DNA of 64,000 nucleotides, taken from positions 63,254,882-63,318,881 of the forward strand of contig OX352761.1 of NCBI GenBank assembly GCA_947095585.1, in the 5' to 3' direction. A program made the position numbers and the translations under genes. The notes beneath the pieces are model-generated. The model was given only the letters and a program-made list of their open reading frames with translations. It searched no databases and was not told the DNA's origin. Positions 29,891-41,500 of this stretch are shown here, one piece after another. Within the stretch, counting starts at the first letter, position 1; each line of letters begins with the position of its first letter. Source of the DNA: Nephrocerus scutellatus (taxonomy: Eukaryota > Arthropoda > Insecta > Diptera > Pipunculidae).

Positions 29891-31500
29891 CAGCAGATTC
29901 ATGCTTCGAATAAAGGGCTCAAAATATAGCTTAGAAGATGAAACTCCTGCCTCCATTTGTGTCTCCATTTCTTCGGCTCAGATTTCTTGCTGCAGTTTTT
30001 TCTACTTTGTTCCCCAAGCTCATCATTCATAATTCATCTCTTAAATCATTATCATAATTGTAATCAGAATCCCTCTCAGAACTTGCATTATAATCGGGTA
30101 AAGCTTAAAATGTTGCATATTTACGTCAGACTAGCCAAACAGATTGGTGAAGGCCTAGAAATTTTATTGAGATTTACCTTCTTGATTTGGCGAACAAGTT
30201 GCTACACTGCATGTACGCCCATTTTCGTTATCAACGTACTCGACAGGAATATTTAAAATCTGATCCCTCATACTCTCATCGTTTTTTTAGAATGGGAACA
30301 GAATCTACAAGAAGTGTTTTTATTGATATCATGTAAATAATAACTGCGTATTACCCTATTAAGAATAACAATTAAAATTATATATACCAATATGCAGATT
30401 CGCGCTATCAATATTCTTTTGCAATACATCACGCACTTCATTATGTTTGTCCACATTACTTACAGTTTACAGAAGCAGGCTCTATTATTTCCCGGTTTAC
30501 ATTAATATCAATGGTATGCTTAGAGATCAGCGATAACATTAATTTGCCTGTAGACATCATATTACAGAAAATATGAAGTGTTAATTAACTTTAAGTTTGG
30601 CTAAAACGTGGAGATGATAAGCCATATTTTTCTCTTTTTTTGCTCGATGCCGTTATTTGTTTCTTTTGTGCACAAGACAAAGGAGGGAATATCAAAGATA
30701 GCCACATGAAAAAATGCATTGCTCTCTTTCCGTCTACTAGATTTGGCCCTGTGATACGAGGTATTCCAGGAACGAAAACGCAAGGGGGATACGATGTATT
30801 TATTAATCATGCGCGTGGAATTATCGCTTTTAGGATTACAAGGTATTTTCCAATAGATCCATAACAATATATATATATACAATGCGAGACCGTTTTTCGT
30901 CGACTTTAGTTGTTTAGTTACAAAATTGATCGCCACAAAAGGCCCTTTTATTTTAAAGGGATAGTATAGATCCTATGTTCACGCTGAAAGTCCATTCTAA
31001 ATATAAGTGAAAGAACCGTGGGATAAAAACTGTTTCACACTGTCCCTTTTCTGTATAGTCGCTTCAATTATATTGCCCAATATCTTTTTTACAGGCACTC
31101 ATGTGCCATTGCAAACTTTTGGCGAGTCAAGATTCCGTAGTAAAATAATTGGAGATCCCACTGCAAGTTAAAGACGATATGGTTGCAATCCAGACGAATT
31201 AAGTGAGTTAAGGAACTATGTTAGATAATTAACTTCCTCATCAGCATCTACTACGGTATCGATAGACTTAAATTCAGTATGCCAATTAATATGGCGAGTA
31301 TTTGATTGCTTGTTTCGTGGATGTTTCCATTTTTACCAGCAACAATGGTCCTTTCTCGCAACCGGTTCAAAATATGATAGTTTTGAGAAGCAGCCGGATG
31401 AATGGAGTTTATTAGTTCTGCGGCAGATTTCAAAAATCGGATGTCAATTTTATATTGCCATAAGAAACGGCTACTAATCTTCCTTTTCCAATTGGAAGTA
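29891..31500. other. No confirmed gene
   Basis: Scattered open frames (30640-30864 plus; 30601-30936 and 31251-31433 minus) without recognisable domains. A (TA)n tract lies at ~30870-30885. It could include more upstream exons of H, but I cannot show it. Confidence 0.4.
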
Positions 31501-31504
31501 GGAG

Positions 31505-31740
31505 GGACTTCACACCCAAACCCAGCCGGTCACCGAGTACCAATCTCAGTGCCCCAGAAAACTATGGGATCGACACTAATATCGGAATACAACTCACCCA
31601 TAGGAGTGTCCTACCAACAGTATTCATCTCAGTGACCCCGAAAACATTAATATCGGTCACCCCCTCCTCAGTTATCAACCCTATCCCCTTAGAGCTATCT
31701 TAGCGACCCCGAAAACTATAGAATCGACAATAATAATAAA
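31505..31740 (-). repeat. Minisatellite related to that in element A, inverted
   Basis: Two to three units of GTGACCCCGAAAACTATAG / ATCGACA.TAATATCGGTCACC, the reverse complement of the tandem repeat in the A elements (43265-43560 and 58226-58520). Suggests a remnant of an A-like 3' region on the minus strand. Confidence 0.7.
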
Positions 31741-32190
31741 ATAATAACTAAAACATAAATTCTCTATTTTATATATAGAGATTTAATTTATAGTCTTTTC
31801 TACATGGGGCGTGAAAGAAGTGCTCGCACCAAAAGAATTATTTTCTGGGTTTAACATCGTGCGATTACCAGGCGGAAATATTCCTACAATGGTACTGTCG
31901 TATATGAATAGCATTGAATAATCTGCATATATTATGCAATTGCAGAAACTCGGCGCTTTGGGTGCTTTTATCGGGTGATCGCTTTTAATATTATTCCAAT
32001 AATTTAATGTATACTTCTAGTCTTTATTAGAATATATATTTTTTAGGTGTTTTTTGATATGAATAATATCATGCTGTAACGTATAATACTAGTGTATATT
32101 AGAAATACGGTGTGTAACGTAGGTGATTTAGTCTGATCTCATTAAGATACCTGCATCGCATGCAAACAACGGGATCGACTTTACTACTGC
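31741..32190. other. Intergenic AT-rich
   Basis: No gene recognised; simple A/T sequence. Confidence 0.4.
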
Positions 32191-32199
32191 AATGCCTTG

Positions 32200-33090
32200 A
32201 AGAAGTTGAGTCAACCTTTGCGTCTCAATTTTGTGAAAAGATTCAACCTCTGCATCAATTGCCTGCAATATGGGTATGGGTCGGCTAGATGCCCTGCTCG
32301 GAACTGTTAACAAAAGGGAGAAACTGTTACAGCTGTAAAATCAATCAGTGATGCATCAAAATCACAAGTTACGTCGATGATATTTGCAGTCTGCGATCAC
32401 CTAAAAGATCGCAGTTATACACTGTTGGGCATTGGAATAGTAAAGGCAAAGGAATAAACCAACGAAGGCAGCGAACTTGAATGCCGTGCTCTCTTAGACT
32501 CTGGTTCTCAAGTGAATATAATAACGGAGCGCACTATTAAACGTATAAAGGCAGCCACAAGATTCGACAAGATGGCCATTTAAGGAATTGGACAAGGGAA
32601 GCGAGAATAAACTCGAAAAATAAACATTAAGCTACTCTTCAAACTTAATGGATTCGGCTCGAGATTGGAAGCCTTTATCTTACTTTAAATCGTCTCGCCA
32701 CAACCATCGCAGATTCTTGCGCGGAACTCTATTTGCAATTAATGGCAATTGGTCAGATTAAACTAGCTGACAATCTACCTACGCTACAAAATACAGTTTT
32801 TGGGATAGTCTTGGGAAGGGCTGGAAATGGTCGATTAAAATCAGCAACTTGTGGTATTAATTGTGTCACTGATGAAATGAAAACTAGTTAGTTAATTGAA
32901 AAATTTTGGAAACTGGTAGCCAATGAAACAGTCGTCGAGAAGCAATGTGAACATGTTTAACCAGTCAGTTAAGAGGGACAAAAAGGTCGCTTTATTGTAG
33001 CACTACCATTCAGAGATGATCCAAAATATTGGCTTGTTGCCATGGAAAAAAAGGTTTTCTAGAGATTTTACACAAAATTGGATTGCAGTC
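32200..33090 (+). pseudogene. Bel/Pao retrotransposon relic (Gag knuckle, protease, start of RT region)
   Basis: In several frames on the plus strand: a Gag-type zinc knuckle (LCINCLQYGYGSARCPARNC; Tyr for His) at ~32245-32305, the Bel/Pao protease motif CRALLDSGSQVNIITERTIKR at ~32480-32545, IGQIKLADNLPTLQNTVFG at ~32750-32810, LIEKFWKL at ~32895, and GRFIVALPFRDDPKI at ~32985-33030. The order and wording of these blocks are specific to the Bel/Pao family. At least six stops or shifts in 900 bp. No LTRs were found on either side. Confidence 0.75.
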
Positions 33091-34236
33091 AATGAGGAAA
33101 TGAAGATGTGTTTTTTTGTACTGTACATACTGCACAATCGCAAAATTTTTGATGAACGTATAAATCGTATGTTTCCTTCTATAATAACGATCTCTCATCT
33201 TTTTTTAACGCCTCGATGCAATAAGCATCTGCTAAAATGTTTTAGCAACCTTAACGCTTCTCCCTTCAAGGTGCCCTTCAGGTATTGAAATGTTTTGCGA
33301 TGGTATGAATCGAGAGTTATCATGTATGGTGAAGCAAAACAGATCGTGAACGGATTGCAATTCGGTATAATCTCCCACAAAAATGGAATACACATCTTTG
33401 GTAATCTTACGTAAACATGCCTCCTGCCATGCAGGCGTCTACCATTGTATCATTGAGTGAGACTGTTGGCTCCAGTTTTAAACGTAATGCCAAATTTAGA
33501 CCCGATACTATTTTATAGTAATTTTCTTCAAAATCGACATCTAATTCTTAGCAATTGCCTAATGTAAGTACTCGTATCTTATTTTCAATTTCAATTAAAT
33601 CGTTTCTATGTCTTTCTACGTTGAGTAACCTCATTTCTGAATTATTTGAATTCTTATACGATCAAAATCAACGTATATTTATGGTTTAATAACAATATAA
33701 ATAAATCGTTTTAGTTGCGGTTTCTTGGTTTTTTTTAGATCAACTTATGTTTTCTATGCGGTTTGTCTCATCAAATAGGTTCAGCTGTCTGGGTGTATGC
33801 GTCTAAATTGAATTGCGGCACTGGATTCGCCTTAACCCGTCTCGAAGGACCAGTCATCTGTACCAAAGGGACGGGTTCCACAATCAAATCACTGACTTGG
33901 TATAGACTGACGATGTAAAAACAAAATTTTCGTTAAGGTGCGACTTTGTACTATGCGTACTTTTACAATATATTTTATTTTATCTATATTGTCTCGAAAA
34001 GTAGTTAGAAGCGCATACGTGTATAATAGAATTCGAATCCTAAAATAAATCGCAATGTAATTACTGCATACTAAAAATAAGCACTTTTATGTAGCATACT
34101 TTTAGGCTGTAAGACTTTAGATTATTTGAAATGTAACCGCCTGCAAGTTTGAATCATTATGTACTGTTTAAAAATGTAGTCAAACCGGTTTGTGCGGTTT
34201 GCCCGGTTTTTGTAAAAGAACATGATTGAACATGTA
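33091..34236. other. No confirmed gene
   Basis: May contain further decayed Bel/Pao pol after 33090, but I recognise no domain. AT-rich, no repeats found. Confidence 0.4.
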
Positions 34237-35458
34237 GTTTTTTTTTTATAATTCGCGCACGCTTCAAGGGTACGTATAATGCTCGACTATATGCTTGGCA
34301 CAGCGTGGGCGTTAAGGAAGAGGAGGAGAAAAGAGGAGATGTATATGAGCTTGTGTTTTGAATGCCTGTGGATCATAGTGATGTGGGAAGACAGAGCTTG
34401 TCAGAGCATTCCACATACGTGTTGTACGGCTAAAGAACGAATCCCTGAATTTAACTGTACGTCCGAATATGCGCTTGATGGTAAACTGATGAGCTTTTAG
34501 AGCGCCATGAGTATTACGGTTGAATTCAAGGAGAGGTGGCATGCAGGCTATTTCTCTTGAGCACCACTGGTAGAAGAAGCGTAGTTGTGAGTTCCACATG
34601 AGAAGTGGAGGGACGTTCCTCAAACTTATATGAGAAGCTGAGAGTGATGTCGTCGGCGAAAGGGTGATTAGTAGTCACCGATAAGAGATCATTAATAACT
34701 GTGAGAAAGAGAGTCGGGAACAAAACAGAGCTCTGGGGAACGCCAGCATTTAAGTAATGAACTTTAGACTTGAAACCGTCCAAAACAACTTGAATTGAGC
34801 GGTCCAAAAGATAGCTTCTAATCCAATGAAGCAGTTTTTCATCGACTCCATAAGCACGCATTTTAGACACAAGAGCTTGATGCCAAACTCTGTCAAATGC
34901 CTTAGAAATATTGAGTGCAACAGCTTTGCTTTCTCCAAAATGATTCAAAGACCGGTTCCACTGTTCAGTGAGATATACCATCAAATCACCAGTAGAACGT
35001 TGCCCACGAAATCCATACTGCCGGTCACTAAGGATTTCGTTAGTTTCAAGATATTTCTTAAGCTGATAATAGATCAGCGTTTCCATGACCTTGGAAAGAA
35101 TGAATGTAAGTGCTATGGGTCGGTACGAAGAAGGAGACGACGGCTCGCTTTTTTTGGGTATGGGCTGGACGAATGCTGTTTTCGAACTTCTCGGGAAGAG
35201 TCCAGAAGAATAGGATAGATGTAAAAGCTGGTGTAATGCCACGAAAGACCTGAAATTTTTACTACCTTTAAGACATTGTAGTATTTTTTGCCTTAATTTT
35301 TGGTCGTAGGCGAATTTGACTCGCCGAAGATGGGCATTGCAATCATTTCTTGCTTGTTTTTTCGGTTTTCCTCTATAGGGTTTGCTTTGTAAAACCGAAA
35401 GCATACCTCTCTAATCCTAGAAGCCTCTTTACAGCTCGAGTCATACCATCCATCTTCC
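34237..35458 (-). mobile_element. Non-LTR retrotransposon J4, 3' part
   Basis: Minus strand. The 3' end is marked by T's at 34237-34248 and ATAATTCGCGCACGCTTCAAGG, the J tail. The rest runs to ~35458, where element K is inserted; the remainder of J4 is at 38373-39107. Confidence 0.85.
34312..35404 (-). pseudogene. J4 reverse transcriptase and C-terminal domain
   Basis: A 292-residue frame (34526-35404) holds KQARNDCNAHLRRVKFAY, then, after a ~340-base deletion that removes SAGPDG and its surroundings, SSGLFPRSSKTAFVQPIPKK, YGFRGQRSTGDLMVYL, ALNISKAFDRVWHQAL (Asn replaces the catalytic Asp of LDIS), AGVPQSSVL and FADDITLSFSY. A further deletion removes the region after the FADD box. The C-terminal domain (34312-34623) is in another frame and retains the 20 nt missing from J1. 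Confidence 0.8.
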
Positions 35459-36250
35459 ATCTTTGATGAGCTTCGTGAAGTGTTTCAAAACACCCGCGTA
35501 GAAATAATTTGTGTATCCGAGACTTGGTTTAACCCTATTGTAAACAATGAATTCTTTGCTCTATAGGGCTTTAAGCTGAATCGCGCTTACAGGTACGGTC
35601 GCGTAGGTGGAGGCGCCGCATTTTACATCAATAATCGATTCGTTTCGAAAGTTGTGTGCGTTTCCGGCTCTAGCGACCTAGCTCAATATATTTTTAAATG
35701 GGATTAACAGATGTACAATAGGTACTATATATATGCCCCCAAATGTCTCTGATTGTAGCGCCCTGTCAAATATACAAATAATACAAGTTAGCATTCACTC
35801 TCCGACACTTATTGTTACTGGTGATTTAAATATAAATCTATTGCAGCCTACAAAGCTTACCAACCATTGAGTCTTTTAATCTATCCACCGCAAATTACAC
35901 CGCACCAACTAATTTTAAACCGAATTGTGCTCCGTCTCTACTCGATGTTATACTTACCAGTAATTTAAATTTAATCTCACGTTATATGCAACTGTTTGCT
36001 CATTGTTTCTCACACCATGATCTACTATTTGCCACACTTGATATCAAAGTCTCGACCAGTGTCAACCATATTTATCACTTTCGTGATTTCCTTAATATAT
36101 ATATATAATATAAATAACCTATTTAGTGTGCTTCACATGTTAGACTGGGACAGTATTTAGTGCACCCCTGACATAAATGAACAAGTCGACCGCTTTAACA
36201 GCAACATTTTACTGCTTTTTGATAGGCATGTTCCGTTAAAGACACGTAAA
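35459..36250 (+). pseudogene. K endonuclease
   Basis: RVEIICVSETWFNPIVNNEF (catalytic Glu in SET) at ~35500-35560, a stop, then GFKLNRAYRYGRVGGGAAFY and NNRFVSKVV; later IVTGDLNINLL (35810-35845; GDLN for GDFN), CAPSLLDVILTSNLNL (35925-35970), and FSHHDLLFATLD (36010-36045; SHHD in place of SDHD/SDH). The order matches an APE-type endonuclease. Stops and frameshifts throughout. Confidence 0.7.
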
Positions 36251-37918
36251 ATCCGGTCCAACCGAATTAAAAAGTTATATTTCTTGCAGATACTCATTTT
36301 ATGCTCATTGGAAAAGGTTCAATATTCCGATAATGTACGATAGCTATAAAATAATGCGTAATAAAGTTGTCATGCTTGCATGGCGCACAAAACGAGATTA
36401 TTACCGCAATAAATTCGATACAAATGCTTCTTCGAGGTCCTTATGGGCAAAAATAAAAGGCATTGGTTTTGGGAAGCAGCCGCCAACCAACTCAGAAAAC
36501 ATTGACATCGAACAGTTGAATGATGTATTTGCTAGATGCTCAACCGATTCAAATTACACCGAGCCAATATTACTTAGCAATGCTTCTAACATGGCGTTCT
36601 CTTTCAATACAGTAGATATGATGTTAATACTGCACTATCATTGGTTAAATCAAAAGCTATTGGGCTCGATGGTATCCACATAAGCTTTATCAAATTAATA
36701 GTCTCAGAAATTCTGCACCATATAACTTACATTTTCAACAATATTGCTACATATTCGATGTATCCAAGTCAGTGGAAGTGAGCAAAGATCATCCCTGGGC
36801 CGAAAAAAACTTCACGGTAATTGATTATCGTGCAATTGCTATCTTGCCGTTTTTATCAAAAGTTTTTGAGGTAGTCTTGAGCAAGCAGATAAAAATGCAC
36901 GTCAATCAATTTAATATGCTATCTTCGCTACAATCGGGGCTTAGGAAAGGTTTCAGCTGTATTACGGCCATGCTTAAAATTACCGATGACATTCGACAAA
37001 ATCTCGTTAAAGATGAAATGTCTATATTGATTCTTCTTGACTTTTCCAAGGCTTTTGACTCTGTAAACTACAAGCTATTGATAAATAAGGTTAACCGTCA
37101 TTTTAATTTTTCCCTAACCGCCAATAAATTTTTTTAAGATATTTGACCAATCGATTACAGGCGGTCTATTATAATTCCCAAATGTCTACTTTTAGACAGC
37201 TCTCACAAGGCGTACCTCAAGGATCAGTACTTGGTCCAATTCTATTTTCGCTGTTTATTAATGACCTCCCTGCAGTAATTAAAAATTTTAGGTATCATTT
37301 ATACGCAGATGACATGCAGCTGTATTTCTCCTCTCCTGTTGGCCTAGTAGAGAATGCGGTGGCAAGAGTCAATGAAGACCTCCAATTAATTCTATTTTGG
37401 TCTCATCAAAACAAACTGCTACTTAACGCTAGCAAAACGAAGGCCCTCACAATACACAAGGACCTTATCGACACTTCATCTTTTCCTGCCTTAATTCTGG
37501 ACAATAGAGCAAATTACGGTAGTTAAAAATCTAGGCATTTACATCAACAGAACGCTTTCTTGGAATGACCACATTAATCACATCATATCAAAAATGTTTG
37601 GGTCTCTTGTGTTTATCGATAGGCGCTCAGTCTTTACCAGTAAGAATAAAGCTAATTTTAGTGAAATCCCTTATTCTTTCCTTCATCATGTACGGTTGTG
37701 AGATTTTTGCAGACATGGACAGAGCATCATTCCATAAGCTTAATGTTGCAGCAAACTCGGTTGCTCGATTTGTTTTTAATATCCGAAGGGGTGAACACAT
37801 TTCCAGTTACACCAAATTTATATTTGGATGTAGTCTCCAAATCTTCCTAAGATACAGGACGACAGTCACGTTATTTAAAATATTATCAACAAAGCACCCC
37901 GGCTATCTATTTACATGA
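36251..37918 (+). pseudogene. K reverse transcriptase
   Basis: Fragments at 36333-36683 (pre-RT linker; KIMRNKVVMLAWRTKRDYY), 36772-37137 (YRAIAILPFLSKVFE, LQSGLRKGFSCITAM, ILLDFSKAFDSVNYKLL with catalytic Asp), 37143-37526 (LSQGVPQGSVLGPILFSLFI, HLYADDMQLYFS with box YADD, and LLLNASKTKA), and 37565-37918 (thumb/C-terminal). All RT blocks are recognisable; frame breaks at ~36690, 37138 and 37520-37565. Confidence 0.8.
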
Positions 37919-38372
37919 AAAAATCGTGCTAGCTCAATCAATACGAACTTTGAACATTTTGCTACGGACTTTCAATTGCCGATCTTCGCAATTTCAGTTC
38001 TTTGTTCATGCTGTCCGACTTTGGAATCAACTCCCTATTGACACAAATTCTAACTAACACAGCGCGATTTCAACTCAGCAGCATTAATTTACTTTGCAAA
38101 TAAGCCCTAACTTATAAAAATTACCTTTTAACTTTTTCCCCTCTTTTGTTTCTTATTATTTTATTCTCTTATAAATACAAATATAATTTAATTTTATATT
38201 TTATGTTACTATTTTAAAATTTTTATTTTTTTTTTATATATATTAGATTATTATTTTAATTTTATTTTTCCTTTCCTTAGTCTACAAGAACTATGCAAAA
38301 CAAGAGAAATTTTTTTTTGTATTCTCACTTGTATAGATATAAAATTGAATTGAATTGAATTGAATTGAATTG

Positions 38373-39107
38373 AAAGGGATAAACTTTCTCATACCAATAA
38401 GAATGATGTTTGTGATTGCATCAGCGGCGGCATCCACGTTGCTATCGCGAAACAATAGCGACCAGTTAATTCTCCCAAAGAAGTTGTTAAGGCCGTCCTA
38501 ATTGGCTTTCTCGTAGTGCCATACTGTTTTTTTGGGAGTTTTTTCTCTAACTACGTGGTTTTTAACGAGAAATTAGCTGATACTACACAATGGTCTGACG
38601 AGCCTAGAGGTGATAATACATTGACAGAGTATTTATCAGGACGAAATCTAAGGAACAAGTCAAGGGTGTTTGCGGAATGATATGCAATGTCAGGTATTCG
38701 GGTAGGCTCATTTACAAGCTGAGTAAGGTGACTAAACTCAGCGAATAACTCAACACACCTTCCTTCGGGTGTTGCCTGGCCAGAATGGCGAAGCCACCCA
38801 GAATTGTGTACATTGAAATCGCCCGCAACAATGATTTCATGATTTGTGTCAATTCTTAAGATTGAATCAGACAGTGCATCAAACTCGCTCTGGGTTGAAA
38901 CACTGTCTAAGTGGGGGCTTCTGTAAAGTAAACAATAGTAGATGTTGCGCTCTTGTACCTTTACTTTGTTCTAAACGAAATTGAATTCCGGATTTGAACT
39001 TTGGCTAAATTGAGGCAAAAGCTGAAACGCAACATCAGTCCGGACATAGATTGCGAGTCCGCGTCGAGAGAAAAATAATGGCACCAAGCTATACCCAAAC
39101 AGATTAA
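38373..39107 (-). pseudogene. J4 endonuclease part
   Basis: Reverse complement of J1 ~1875-2602: blocks for SDH(C), NEPTRIPDI, GDFNVHN and RRGLAIYVRS can be read on the minus strand, with stops (e.g. in place of NW at ~38498) and a stop in VKV region (~38970). The left side continues beyond K at 35458; the right end is cut at ~39107 by element A1. Confidence 0.8.
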
Positions 39108-39301
39108 GAGAGAGAATTATTGTAAAGTACAAGTATTATAACTATTTTTGTATGCATTTAAAAGTTGTCCAGGATAAAATTGTGAACTTGCGTAATTTTT
39201 TTACTGTTTGTGAATTAAAGTTATTATTGGTAAATTAATAAACTTGTGTTGTGTTTTATTTGCAAAATCCTTTACGAACTCGAAAGCTTGAATTACGTAA
39301 C
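39108..39301 (+). repeat. A1 5' LTR, 3' portion
   Basis: 194 bp ending TTACGTAAC. Shares the arrangement TTGTGAACTT...AATTAAAGTT...AATTAATAAACTTG.GTTGT with the 3' LTR (44290-44400) but is considerably diverged; its start is missing at the J4 boundary. The AATAAA and T/G-rich segment is a plausible polyadenylation region. Confidence 0.65.
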
Positions 39302-39304
39302 CAT

Positions 39305-39322
39305 TGGTGTCAGAAGTGGGAT
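39305..39322 (+). other. A1 primer-binding site, tRNA-Leu type
   Basis: TGGTGTCAGAAGTGGGAT, complementary to the 3' end expected for a leucine tRNA (…CCCACTTCTGACACCA). Three bases inside the LTR. Confidence 0.7.
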
Positions 39323-39483
39323 TTTGCAAATTGTAAAATTTTACAAATCGGAAAACAATAAAATTTTGCAAATCGTTAGACAATAAATAAATTAATTGGT
39401 GATTTTTAAGCCTTGAGACAGTAAATATTTTAAGTGAAATTTACAAACCGATAAACAGTAAATAATAAAATGTAAATTGCAGT

Positions 39484-40021
39484 GAACATTAAATCCTATA
39501 GTTCCCAGGAGCTTAAAGAAGAGGTTGGAAGGCGAGGTCCAAGCATGGAAGCAATGCCCTTATACAACAAATTAACTGTAAATTTGACGAGCAAAGTGAG
39601 CAGATAAACAGAAAAATTGACCATCAAAGTAAACAAAGTGAAAGGTTAAGAAAAGATTTAAATTCTCAAATGAAGCTAAATGAGCAAATGAACAGCAAGC
39701 TGGACCGGCAAAGTAAACTATCGCAGAATCAAGAGATTAAAAAAGAGTTGATTCAACAAAAGCAACAATCGCAGAAACAGAGTCAGGATAATAAACAAAT
39801 CAATTTAGAATTGAGCTCCAAACTAAACGAAAAGTTGGACCAGCAGAAGCAAGAATTGAATTTTAAAATTAGCTAGAAGTTAGAACAGCAGAGCTAAAAG
39901 CTGAATCGACAAAATCAACAGCAGAGCCAAGAACTAAAACAAGAATTGAACTCCAAAAGAGATCAGCAAAATCAAAAGCTGGATGTTATTCAAGGTGAGA
40001 TGAGTGATGATGAGTGATGAG
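39484..40021 (+). pseudogene. A1 gag remnant, coiled coil
   Basis: A Gln/Lys-rich heptad-like region (SKLDRQSKLSQNQEIKKEL, NKQINLELSSKLNEKLDQQK) at 39670-39876, preceded by SQELKEEVGRRGPSMEAMPL and followed by two stops and more of the same repeat to ~40010. Long coiled coils occur at the N-terminus of some insect gypsy Gag proteins. No capsid core or zinc knuckles follow: the protease begins directly at 40026, so most of gag is deleted. Confidence 0.6.
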
Positions 40022-40025
40022 TTAG

Positions 40026-40730
40026 ATGAGCTTTACGCGGCGTAAGCTGGTGAAAAGGGAAGAGAGCCCCAAGGTCACGGTGAAGATTGCCAAACTTGGA
40101 AAGTACAACAACAGCTTGGTTGTTAGTGGTGTGTTAGAACAAAAACCATGTACGTTTACCTTGGATACAGGAGCTTCCAGATCAGTTGTGAGTCCCATCG
40201 TGGTATACAAAGGCCAAGTGGAAAAAGTATTTCGCTATAATTTGAGGACAGCGGCAGGTGAAGCTGCAGCAATTAAAGGAGAGTGCTCCTGTAGTGTCAT
40301 GTTTGGAGGAATACGGGTTTCTCATCGGTTTATTGTTGCCAGCATTACAGATGAATGCATATTTGGCCTGGATTTCATGACAGAGCATGAGATGTCCCTT
40401 GATTTGAAGAACCGCTTGTTAAAATGGCGTAATGTGGAAGTAACCCTCCAAATAAACGACAACAAGAATGGTGGGCTAAGAGTCATTACTGAAGAAAAAG
40501 TGGGGATACCACTGATGTGCGAGAAAATCATCTATGGCAAGGTGAACGGTGATCTTGGGGAGAGTACAGTGGGAATAGTCAAGCCAACCAATTTCAATAA
40601 GAACGGACTATTATGCGGAAGAGCTCTAGTGAAACTCCAGCCCAAGATACCAGTGAGAATAATGAATGTTAGCCCATCACCGAACGTGATAAAAGAAGGA
40701 ACAGTCATTGGCAAGACTTTCAGCCTGTAA
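40026..40730 (+). CDS. A1 retropepsin-like protease
   Basis: 234 residues uninterrupted. Active site FTLDTGASRSVVS (Asp at residue 47), and the second hydrophobic block ECIFGLDFMTEHEMSLDL near residues 120-140. The remainder links to RT. The best preserved part of the element, identical in A2 (55054-55758). A start by ATG here is probably not native; it would be part of Gag-Pol. Confidence 0.8.
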   Translation: MSFTRRKLVKREESPKVTVKIAKLGKYNNSLVVSGVLEQKPCTFTLDTGASRSVVSPIVVYKGQVEKVFRYNLRTAAGEAAAIKGECSCSVMFGGIRVSHRFIVASITDECIFGLDFMTEHEMSLDLKNRLLKWRNVEVTLQINDNKNGGLRVITEEKVGIPLMCEKIIYGKVNGDLGESTVGIVKPTNFNKNGLLCGRALVKLQPKIPVRIMNVSPSPNVIKEGTVIGKTFSL

Positions 40731-40744
40731 AAGTAAATAATACG

Positions 40745-41500
40745 CCACTAGATCTGGAAAGGAAGCAAATAATTCGTTCGCTATGTAAATATCTTCTAGC
40801 AGCACAGCGACAAGCAGCAGAAAAGGCGCTAGAGCAATTTGCCGACGTTTTTGCTGTCAGCGACAACGGCATGGGTAAAACCAATATAGTGCGACATCTA
40901 ATCGATAAGGAAATGCGACTCCGATTCGACAGGCGCCAAGACGATTACCACTTGCTAAGCAGAAACGCTCGTTAAGAAAATGGAATGGGATGGAATCATA
41001 GAGAAGTCTAAAAGCCCATGGAGCTCACTTGTGGTACTTGTTCAAAAGAAAGATGGTTCAACGAGATTTTGTGTGGACTATCGGAAACTGAACGATGTGA
41101 CCAAGATTGATAGTTATCCGTTACCACGTATAGACGACACGTTGGACACCTTTTCGGGAGCCAGAATATTCAGTACAACAAGGAGAAGACAGCATTTACT
41201 CTGGGAAACGTCTTGTATCAATTTTCTTTAATGCCGTTTGGTTTATGCAACGCTCCTGCTACGTTCGAGCGGTTGATGGAACATGTTTTGCGAGGCCTTA
41301 GCTGGAAGACATGTCTAGTCTATTTGGATGACATCATTGTTTTTGGTCATACATTTAATGAGCACGTGAATAATCTTCGGCAAGTTCTGGAAACCATAAA
41401 AGCAGCAGCATTAAAGTTGAGTTTGCCGAAATGTAGCCTTTTCAAAAATGAAGTGAATTATTTGGGCCATATTGTATCCAGTTAAGGAGTACGCACGGAT
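40745..41500 (+). pseudogene. A1 reverse transcriptase
   Basis: Pieces: ALEQFADVFAVSDNGMGKT (40830-40880), then a stop/shift; IEKSKSPWSSLVVLVQKKDG, FCVDYRKLNDVTKIDSYPLP (40995-41125); a deletion at ~41175 that removes the strand with the first catalytic Asp (LDLxSGY); then LYQFSLMPFGLCNAPATFERL and the catalytic box [12 protein letters not shown] (41210-41345). Without the first Asp the enzyme cannot work. Confidence 0.85.

Larger units (their letters stand above)
35459..38372 (+). mobile_element. Non-LTR retrotransposon K, 5'-truncated, nested in J4
   Basis: Starts within the first strand of an endonuclease and ends with a (TTGAA)n-type tail, AATTGAATTGAATTGAATTG, at 38345-38372, the short-tandem 3' tail typical of I/CR1-like non-LTR groups, not poly(A). 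It splits J4, with 26 bases of J4 missing at the junction. Its clade differs from J (YADD box and tail type). Confidence 0.8.

Noticed and set aside
30640..30864. Possible short gene (motif RFGPVIRGIPGTKTQGGYDV)
   Set aside because: No recognisable family, no conserved neighbour; left as unassigned sequence.
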